A DNA stretch of 64,000 bases from Ctena decussata (Eukaryota; Mollusca; Bivalvia; Lucinida; Lucinidae). The stretch lies in the NCBI GenBank assembly GCA_963989385.1, contig OZ022498.1, positions 7,695,501 through 7,759,500 on the forward strand. Reading direction: 5' to 3'. The notes beneath the pieces were generated by a model. It worked only from the letters and a program-made list of their open reading frames with translations. It was not told the origin of the DNA and searched no databases. The translations under genes were made by a program, and so were the position numbers. Positions 56,231 to 64,000 of this stretch are shown here, one piece after another. The stretch's first letter is position 1. The number at the start of each line of letters is the position of its first letter.

Positions 56231-57227
56231 TATAAACACCCCTTTTCACATGCCCTGTTCTTAGCGAACCGAGGGCTGAGATTTATCTAGCGGTTGATAT
56301 TTGTATATATACTTAAAAGTATTATGAAATTGACTTAACCATCAACAGAAAGCAGTAAATTAAAACAATTTCTCAAAACACAACAAAAGATAAAACGGAC
56401 ATAACAAAAACTGAACTTGGATACACAGCCTAGTTGGAAACGCTGTACTGAATAAAACAGATCGCGATTTTATTTGGTACTTGACCGACTAGCAACTGGT
56501 TATTATTCGGTTTCCAGCGATAACTGTTGCCTAAAAATGGGGGAAATTAATGCATACTCTTGATGGCATAACATTTCATATAGATTTGACTGTCTTTACA
56601 ATTGTAATTTCCTTTGCCACATTCTGAATTTTGATGTCAGGTGGAAGAAGCGTGTTTGCAGATCATTGAACGTGTTGTCATTTTTAGAAAGACAATTTTC
56701 TTATTATCTAGTTCAGTATAAATATCTATTTTTGTGAGGCCAAGTAAAAGAACATTGAAGTCTTAAACGACTGGTTGACTCCTTAACGTTCTCCAGTTTA
56801 CACGCAACTCTTTAGTCTTTGACCGAATATGATAATGCTCATAACTATAGAGGAATCCGTTATCGCAGCAGGCTTTTTACCGGCATTAATGTAATGAAAT
56901 CTTCGATAATGAAATCTTCAAAAGATTTAACATCAATTCTTGTAATTTTTAATCCACAATTTATTAAAAGACATACACCGAAGACATACCAATATTTCTT
57001 ACTCAAGAGGGAATCTCGGCACGAAAACAATGTACCTTCTGAACATGTATATAACAGCTTGCACATAAGCGCGGTCTGATAGGTGTCTGTCTTCAAGAAG
57101 ATGTATGGGTCCAGAGGAAAAAAAATATATAAAAAGAAAAGTGGAGTATGAATTCGTTACTATCCTGCTTCATTTCTATATGTGAAAATGGTCAAAGTTA
57201 CAAAATCGTAAGTCCGAACTCGTAAGT
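56231..57227. other. Unassigned sequence
   Basis: The overlapping 86-aa plus and 78-aa minus frames at 56819-57096 are antisense of each other and carry no motif. No element was recognised. Confidence 0.3.
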
Positions 57228-57400
57228 CATTTTTAAAAACATTGACAATTCCGGAATATTTTAGATACACAGACATGGACCCCCAAACATAGGTGTGATC
57301 AGGTGCTCGCGAGTAGTAAGCATCATCTGCCTATTGCAATACACCCGCCATATCTACATATCTGTGGAAAAAGTCAGTAATGAAAATGAAAGTCCGGTAT
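57228..57400 (-). repeat. Dispersed 165-bp repeat, copy 1 (partner 61943-62103)
   Basis: The reverse complement contains GATGCTTACTACTCGCGAGC, ACCTGATCACACCTATG and TCCATGTCTGTGTATCTA, matching 61943-62103 in order and spacing. A putative frame through the block is not conserved in length. Confidence 0.7.
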
Positions 57401-57831
57401 TTGAAAGCCTTACCAGGCTTCGGCTGAGGACATCAAATAGGAAATAGGTTGAGAAACGGCAACATTGTAGGAACCAACGATGTCATGCTGTCTCCCATAA
57501 AACGTTTTAGCTGTTGACACATTCGTCACGTTGAGATAACCCTGCGTCAACTGTTTACGGTTGAGTAGCTTCGCTCTATCAACTAAGTCTTAATACAAAA
57601 TATTTGAAACAGGCTCTAGCACAGCGGACTGCCTGAGACATAAACTCCGTTTGCATGTTCCGAAGGAATACTGCTACTCAAAAATGGAAAGTTAACTATG
57701 GGAAAACTGAAGTTGTCCCTCTTGTAATAAAGCCTAGCAACAAGCTTTCCATTGTCAATATGGAGATAGCAATTTAAGTATGAGACAGATGAACTGGACT
57801 CTGTGGTGTATATATCTTTTCTAATATCTCT

Positions 57832-58043
57832 ATCTCATAACCTTGCAAGGTCGTTGACTTCGCAACAACCCCTTTCCAAATTGTCCTGTTTTCAGCTGCC
57901 CTAGCTGACCTGGCAAAGGCCATCTCTCATTCCATGTCCACTCTATTGTCTTTCCACATCTTCCTCTCTACCTCTTCTTATTTTTCCTTTCTTTGTGCCC
58001 TGTAGGATTGTCTTGCTAAACCAGAAGACCTTGAGAAGTGGTC
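57832..58043 (-). pseudogene. RTE-like LINE 3' fragment
   Basis: The reverse complement of CATAACCTTGCAAGGTCGTT through CCAGAAGACCTTGAGAAGTG matches the C-terminal 190 bp of the copy at 16690-17460, with indels that break the frame. Confidence 0.8.
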
Positions 58044-59167
58044 AAATTGATATTAAAGTTTCCATGTGGGAATGGAACTGTGCATTTGCCAGTCGTGAGA
58101 AAGTCTAAGCCTTCAGGCAAACGTCACTTGCTAAGTTACAACAGTGGTATACACTGCTTCGTACATAGCCTTGCACTTGACAGTGACTTAATAACATGAC
58201 ACTCAGATACACAAAATTGAAGTTTAATCAAACGTAATTTTTTCTCAAATACTTTAATCTATTATTTTATGGAAGTCGTTTTGAAAGAGAAATTTTACTG
58301 CTAAGTTAGATTCTATAATGAAAAAGTGCCGCATTAACTCTTTGTGTTGGAATACCTTACCCAATACCCTATCAATGTCTGCTACTGACTTTTCCATCTT
58401 TACATATAGACAAGCAAACTTGCCAAATCACAAGATTTTAAATAAACCTGCTGGCTGAATGTCTATATTCCAGACATTGGTCAGACGGCACAGCGCATCA
58501 GTCGAGTCTGGGTCACACTATTTAATCAGACCTGTCTGTCCTGACACTGTATTTGTTTCACGGTATGTTTCGTTTTTCTCCACTAATTACACAACTCCAA
58601 GTTTGCTAAGGATCACTTTTTCAAAGTACGGTGAGATGGTATTATGTAACAGATTTTTCCAAAAATTTATACAAGCAGCATGGGATAATCACAACAGCAA
58701 AAAGTTAAAAAGATTTTCTTCCCAACACTAGCTAAAACGTTTCCAATTTTGCTGTAACAAGGAACTGTTGTGGGTGGGGTAGCCGGTCAATTTTAACCAC
58801 TTGTGTGGCTATATACAAACGACCAGTTGCTCGAAAAACTGCATATGAAGCGATCAAAATAGCAATGAGAAATTCCATTTGTCAGTAATTCTTCATTAAA
58901 TAGAAAGTATTTTTGATTAAAAAAAATCTCGAAAATCTGATGTTCACTTTCAGTTCCGAGTCCTATTCTGTTAACCAATTTCACATATACTGAACAAAAA
59001 TAAAAACCTGAGAATTATTATTACATAATTCCGACCAACCTTGCGACTATTTTATGAAGATATTGATATTTTCGGGTTGGACAAACGCCTGATTACTGAA
59101 ATAATGGAACATTGTTAGTTTATGTCTGTCCTGTCCGGAATTATCTAACTTATTTCTTTTTTAATAA
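58044..59167. other. Unassigned sequence
   Basis: A 90-aa plus frame at 58459-58731 has no recognised domain. There are no repeat landmarks. Confidence 0.3.
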
Positions 59168-59485
59168 AAGTAAAAAGTATGCAAAGACCAGGAACTGAAA
59201 CAATCAAAATCCAAATCCAGCCCTCAAACCATAGTTGGAAACAACTAAGATTACAAATAATCAAGATACAGAGAACATATGGCCAACCGAATGAGCAGCT
59301 TGTTCTCAAAAGGTGGCCACTCAGCAACCCAAACCGAACCAAAAATAATAATAACATACATAAGGTAAAACATCACAGAAACTGACACCAAAAACAGGCA
59401 ACAAAGAACCACAACAGAACTACCGCTTTGGAACGGTCAGTAATGAATTACTGGGGGGCTTAAATCGATTTTACAGGCCCAATCT
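59168..59485 (-). repeat. Family A copy, well preserved
   Basis: From AAAAAGTATGCAAAGACCAG through AACTACCGCTTTGGAACGG to GCTTAAATCGATTTTACAGG, it is nearly colinear with 13364-13680. The opposing 70-aa minus and 68-aa plus frames are repeat by-products. Confidence 0.8.
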
Positions 59486-60175
59486 GTCCACAATTTTAGT
59501 TTGCGCTTGTATAAAAGAAAACACTTTTGCGCTTATGCTAATTGTAATCACACCCGAGAAATATAGATGAAAGTTTCAAAACTGTCAAATTATCACCTTT
59601 GAATTAAACGTATACAGATTTTTTTTAATCATGCGGCCATAGTTTTCTTACCTGTTCGTCATTTTTTTTATTTTTGCTTCGACTGAGATGTCTTGCAAAC
59701 TCTGTGTTTTATCAATAAGTCATTTTAAAGCCATTTTTAACAGCCATAGAGATTTTAATGTTTATGGACTTCAATGACCAAGTTTTAGGTAGTTTCCTTC
59801 TAGTTGTTGACCGTGGTTTGGCAAGTTTTAAGCTAATGAGTCCTTACAGATAGAATGTAGTAATGGAAATGATTGCCAATATAATTCGCATCATTTTAGC
59901 AGGCTTTAAATAATTTAGATTTGTTAATTATTTCATTTTGAGCATAGAAAAAAAAGATAAGTATCCTAGTGACATTTTAAATAGTCTCAATATTGCTTTA
60001 TTTAAAGAATGTTGAAGTTTGTGTGAATGATAAATGGAAAATTATCAATTTTTCCTTACTTAAAGTGTTTTTTATGTTTGACTTTTTCCCGACTACCGTA
60101 GGATGAAAAATAATGAATCTCATCAAGTTTATATTTTTGTTCCGCATACAAACACCCAATGATGCTCAGGATGAT
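59486..60175. other. Unassigned AT-rich sequence
   Basis: No open frame or repeat signal can be supported. Confidence 0.3.
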
Positions 60176-60400
60176 TTGAGCCACGACACGAGAAAACCAA
60201 CAAAGTGGTTTTGCGTTCAGCGCAGACTCAGATCAGCCTGGGCATCAGACTGTTCGCTAAGCGTTCAAAGGGTAGCTAAAAGGTCGAAGCTACCTCCATG
60301 CGGACAGAGAAAACTGATCAGACTGGGTGGATGCTCAGGCTGATCTGAGTCTACGCTGAAAGCACAACCATTTTGTTGGTTTTCTCGTGTCGCGGCTCAT
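60176..60400. mobile_element. P1 palindromic MITE, copy 6
   Basis: TTGAGCCACGACACGAGAAA faces TTTTCTCGTGTCGCGGCTCA. The left arm has lost part of the GGCATCCGCCCAGTCTGATC block. The 76-aa plus frame over it is a by-product. Confidence 0.85.
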
Positions 60401-61009
60401 TTCAAAATAGTATACGAATTGGCATATACGCTGTTTAACTGTTTACAAACTATGGTGACAGTTTAGTTCAGAAACTTTTTTTTAATCACAAGTTCATACG
60501 AATATGCATCGTTAATGACCTTTGAATAATGTCAGTGTCCTTTATGACATTTTCTTATAAATGGGACATAGTTGCAAAGAATTCGACGACAATCTCTGAG
60601 CAGATTCCGATAGATTCTTATTTTTAACACAGAAGAAGAAGATAGATGAAATTTATCAGAATAGACGAGTATTGTCATGCCCGTACAGCAATGTAACTTC
60701 TAAAACTTGGGATTGAGATGACTTAAACGAAGCGGCTTCAGTGATCATGCTGATTATTTTTAAGCACAGAAATAACTACGTTTTCTAAGTGCATGTGTAA
60801 CTGCAGTGAATATTTCTTAAATGTTTGTATCAGTTTGTGTGTATTTTAGCGCATTCACTTTTTAGCTGCTGGAAGGGAATTTCACTTCTAAAGATATGCC
60901 AGTAAATTATGTTTGCCATGGGCGTGACCTGTGTTGCATATTTCATTACGAGTAATGAATACACTCAATTAAAGCGTGCTTGTTGTATTTAATGTATTTG
61001 ACGTATTCC
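60401..61009. other. Unassigned sequence
   Basis: There is no supported gene or repeat. Confidence 0.3.
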
Positions 61010-61190
61010 TTGCTTTCAAAGAATCTAACTTTTCAGAACTTATTTAACTTCACTGCAGCTAGTGTAAAGTGCCGGTGGCGACCGTATAACGACGCCACGT
61101 ACTTCATCATAGTGCAGATTATAATTTTTGGTCATGTTGGATATTTTAAATAAGTTCTGAAAGTTAGATCCTTTGGAAGCAAAGAATACA
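61010..61190. repeat. Family B-related foldback
   Basis: CACTGCAGCTAGTGTAAAGT and TTCATCATAGTGCAGATTAT match the family B spacer at 54346-54420. It is bracketed by an inverted pair (AGAATCTAACTTTTCAGAAC and GTTCTGAAAGTTAGATCCTT). Confidence 0.6.
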
Positions 61191-61448
61191 TAAAAGAAAC
61201 GAAAATAGCACACTCGGTTTAATTGAGTCTGTTCATGGCCTATACTGAAATGTGCAACACTGGCCACGCCCCTAGCTACGGCTTAAGAGGAATTCCATTT
61301 ACAGAATGACTCAAAATGAACCCAATGATCCCAAAGGACCAGAAAATTTACTTTAAAAATAGAGTTCTGCTAAGCCGGTGCTAGGGAGTGTGACCCGCGT
61401 TTCTCATTTCATTACTGTTCATGAACAGCCTCATTTAAACAAGGTTTG

Positions 61449-61475
61449 TTTTATTTTATTTTATTTTTATTTTTT

Positions 61476-61526
<51 letters not shown>
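61449..61526. repeat. TTTTA and GT microsatellite
   Basis: A short TTTTA/TTTTTA run is followed by (GT)25 at 61477-61526. Confidence 0.95.
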
Positions 61527-61528
<2 letters not shown>

Positions 61529-61942
61529 TACTAGCTTTCAAAGGATCTAAATTTTAAGAAAGCAATTAGTCATTAACCTAAGTCACAGAAATAAATACTA
61601 TAAAACATGGCCTCAGTTATGAAATATAAAGAGGTCTGTTAGTTTTGCATAATTTGTACTTGGTATAACATCCACTTTCTGAAGGTGCAATTCAAAAGTG
61701 TTGTGATAACTTAAAACACAGGTGCAGCCATTTCAGCTAATTTTCCTCGCCGACCTTTATGCCGGATCTTGAACACACACATTCAGCAAATTATTGTCAC
61801 AGAGTAATAGCAGAGTGAAGCTTGTGTCAACTCTTACAAAGTTCCTTGGGAGACACCGTGACCTCGCTGATCCCTACAATGTGGCCGTTTCTAAACTAAT
61901 ACCCGACTTGATAGCCGCGGCGAAAATGGAATGGCGTTTAGT
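61527..61942. other. Unassigned sequence
   Basis: A 63-aa plus frame (61794-61985) reads DLADPYNVAVSKLIPDLIAA. It is not recognised and runs into the dispersed repeat. Confidence 0.25.
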
Positions 61943-62103
61943 CACCGGACTTTCATTTTCACTACCCGATCCATCAGATACATAGATATTGCGAGTGCCT
62001 TATATAATACAGACGATGCTTACTTCTCGCGAGCACCTAATCACACTTCCTTTTGGGATTCCATACCTGTGTATCTATATATTTCGGATTTGTCAATGCT
62101 CTG
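61943..62103 (+). repeat. Dispersed 165-bp repeat, copy 2
   Basis: ACCGGACTTTCATTTTCACT, GATGCTTACTTCTCGCGAGC and GGGATTCCATACCTGTGTAT match the inverse of 57228-57400. Confidence 0.7.
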
Positions 62104-62153
62104 ATGGTTTATCAGTTTGGACTTTGATTGATTTCGGTACTTTGGCCGCTTTT

Positions 62154-62683
62154 ATTCCTCGATTTCCTTTCGTTGACTGGGCGGTGCTGTTAGAGGCTTG
62201 CCAGTCAATGTCAAAATCGAGCAGTCCACACGAAAATTCGGTAAAGTAGAATGTTCATGAGTGGTTACGCATAATTGGCAGATTAAAAATGCCCGGTAAA
62301 TGCTATCGGTCATCGCAAATGATAAACAGTTTCCATACAGGCACACTACGTCGAAACGACGCCGGAGGAACGTCGATGCAAGGTTATGACGCTTTACTGA
62401 CGTGTATACAAGGTTGTTCCGATGTCATAACGTTGCATCGACCTCGACACAACGTTGTTCAGACGCTGTCTATATGCTAGGTTGAAAGAAAGAAAAAAAG
62501 AAGAAGAAAAAAGAATATTGTTGTGCGATCTCCGATCATTCCGTACCTTTTGTAAAGGTGAGCTTTGTTCTATGCGAGTGAGCATAAAAATCATTATCGC
62601 ATTATACCTTTTTAGAAAATATACTCGTCGAAGGTAAGGTCAGAAATAAGCACCGCCCAGTCAACGAAAGGAAATCGAGGAAT
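62154..62683. repeat. Perfect 35-bp inverted repeat around a MITE-like segment
   Basis: ATTCCTCGATTTCCTTTCGT (62154) continuing to GGGCGGTGCT (62188) is exactly inverted at 62649-62683. Identity stops sharply at both edges. The interior holds a MITE-like segment and a GAAAGAAAG purine tract. Confidence 0.9.
62336..62465. mobile_element. Imperfect GACGTC-type foldback
   Basis: ACGTCGATGCAAGGTTATGAC and GTCATAACGTTGCATCGAC are inverted copies. The left edge AGGCACACTACGTCGAAACG resembles the start of the 40275-40376 palindrome. The right end is lost or diverged. Confidence 0.6.
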
Positions 62684-62850
62684 ACTTTAGGAGTAGACCC
62701 CGTTTTGGAAGGGCTACATCATCTAGGGAAACAAACAGGAAATCACAAAAGTTGTTCTTCTTTGTAAAATGACTAAAACGGCGTACCATACACCTTATCT
62801 GCAATTCTAATAGTTGCTTTATATTTACATTGATATTTGGGGAAGTTAAA

Positions 62851-63076
62851 TGAGCTGTGACACGACAAAATAGACAAACTGGCATGTGCGCCTGACGAAT
62901 ACTCAGATCAGCCTGGACCTCCGCCCAGTCTGAGCAGAGTCTTCGCTGTCGGCATGGATGTTGCTAAGATCTTAAGCGCACAGCGAAGACTCTGATCAGA
63001 CTGGGCGGCTGCTGCAGCTGAACTTAGTCTTCGCTAGGCGCACATGCTCCTTTGTTGCTTTTCTTGTGCCGCGGCT
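62851..63076. mobile_element. P1 palindromic MITE, copy 7
   Basis: TGAGCTGTGACACGACAAAA faces TTTTCTTGTGCCGCGGCTA. The inner CAGCCTGGACCTCCGCCCAG block is mirrored imperfectly, so it is among the more diverged copies. Confidence 0.8.
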
Positions 63077-64000
63077 ATTGTTACACCGAATGAACCTCGA
63101 GAACATTTTCGATTACGGGACAGTTTTAGAACATACAGAAAAGTTTACACCTGATAGGTGCGTCGATTTTTTTCCATTCATTTTGCATTATTATTCCTAC
63201 AAAAGTCTTTATTATTGAAACGCAGCTAAATGCAGACGTTGTTTGCATTTATTATTCAAAGACCGCTAAATGTAGAAGTCGTCTCAAATAGCTCTGTAGA
63301 TTATTATGTCTTCTAAAAAACGTTTCATCCCAGACTAGATTTCAAGTCATTTGTTTGTGGTGACATGAGCTCTACACGACAATAGCGTTGCGTATCAGAT
63401 ATACCATAGAAATATTCAGGACTGAAAAATGTAAACTTAGATCAGACTATTTATAAATGGAAAAGTTTGATCGGAATCTGCACCGCTTACCTATCTTCGT
63501 TAATTTGTACTGTATCGCAAAATAATGATATCGACTTAATTGTTTTTAGGACGGTTTTGGAGTCCTACTAGTTAAGGTATATACGGTAAGGTATAACTTC
63601 TTCTGCCGATGATTGGCGATATCTTCATTTAGACGAGCAATCCAATATCTTAACTCACAGAAACCTGTTGTTTAATCACTGTATCTTTAACTGATTCCTC
63701 TAAATGGGCATTTGTAAGAGAGAAATTATCACTCCAGTTCGCTGCAATTAAACACTTTTTCTGTTTGTAAGATAATTGGACTGGACCAATGTCACGCGAG
63801 GCCATGACGTCATGGCGAGAGTTCGTTTGGTATTGGAGAATGAATAAGGATGAATCTTCGTTAAGGTGTGCGCTGCCTGGTGAGTTGGTCTGCGTGGGAC
63901 GGTAACTCCAACATACAACCTGTGTATTTATGTGAAGACTGATCATAAGTCTGTCCTTTCGTTGTGAGCTTATTGGTAAAGGTTTCATAGTAACGCACTA
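63077..64000. other. Unassigned sequence with one 112-aa frame
   Basis: The minus frame 63650-63988 (112 aa) is the longest non-repeat frame in the right flank. It begins near the window edge, is hydrophilic and has no recognised motif, signal peptide or membrane segment. It could be an exon of a gene beyond the window, or chance. Confidence 0.25.

Noticed and set aside
63650..63988. 112-aa minus frame as a host exon
   Set aside because: No recognisable domain or splice context; kept only as an unassigned frame at low confidence.

Overview
The window looks like repeat-dense intergenic DNA from a bivalve mollusc, possibly a venerid-type clam; the species is an inference. It is AT-rich and full of short palindromic elements, tRNA-headed SINEs, tandem arrays capped by CCCCGC or AGGTGAGC motifs, and LINE fragments, which together are typical of bivalve genomes. 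I found no convincing host protein-coding gene, rRNA or functional tRNA. Nearly all open frames over 60 codons are either chance or fall inside repeats. The real coding sequence belongs to retrotransposons.

The dominant feature is one Ty3/Gypsy-type LTR retrotransposon on the minus strand, 25341-39330. It has two 815-bp LTRs that differ at about 11 positions by eye and a TATA target duplication. In element order it carries a long leader (38515 down to 34249) with tandem repeats and two tRNA-like segments, a very long gag (924 aa, coiled-coil N-terminal half, PNMA/Arc-like capsid region), then protease, reverse transcriptase, RNase H and integrase. The gag-protease step is a -1 overlap that could be programmed. 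Four further frame breaks interrupt pol, and the reverse transcriptase reads YLED instead of YxDD, so this copy is probably not autonomous. A 5'-truncated CR1/Jockey-group LINE with an open reverse transcriptase frame is nested in the leader (about 36365-38192).

Left of this element (1-25340) are: a 1.05-kb TIR element; several bivalve tandem arrays; a V-type tRNA SINE; a roughly 455-bp-period array; a 1-kb, 39-bp minisatellite that appears to have grown inside a dispersed TIR-like repeat (called family A here); RTE-like LINE fragments, one split by a small TIR element with an 8-bp target duplication; and copies of a 235-bp palindromic MITE (called P1).

Right of it (39331-64000) are: more P1 copies (seven in the window); a 102-bp near-perfect palindrome; a TIR-bounded element with 185-bp internal repeats; a mariner-like TIR element; a 35-bp minisatellite ending in an inverted unit; a palindrome (P2) flanked by 23-bp direct repeats; an ACGT-rich inverted-repeat complex with a nested TAA-flanked MITE; a related TTA-flanked MITE; a 315-bp segment duplicated without visible difference; and a perfect 35-bp inverted repeat. 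Functionally the window is a record of nested transposition. P1, P2, family A and family B are names used only in this annotation.
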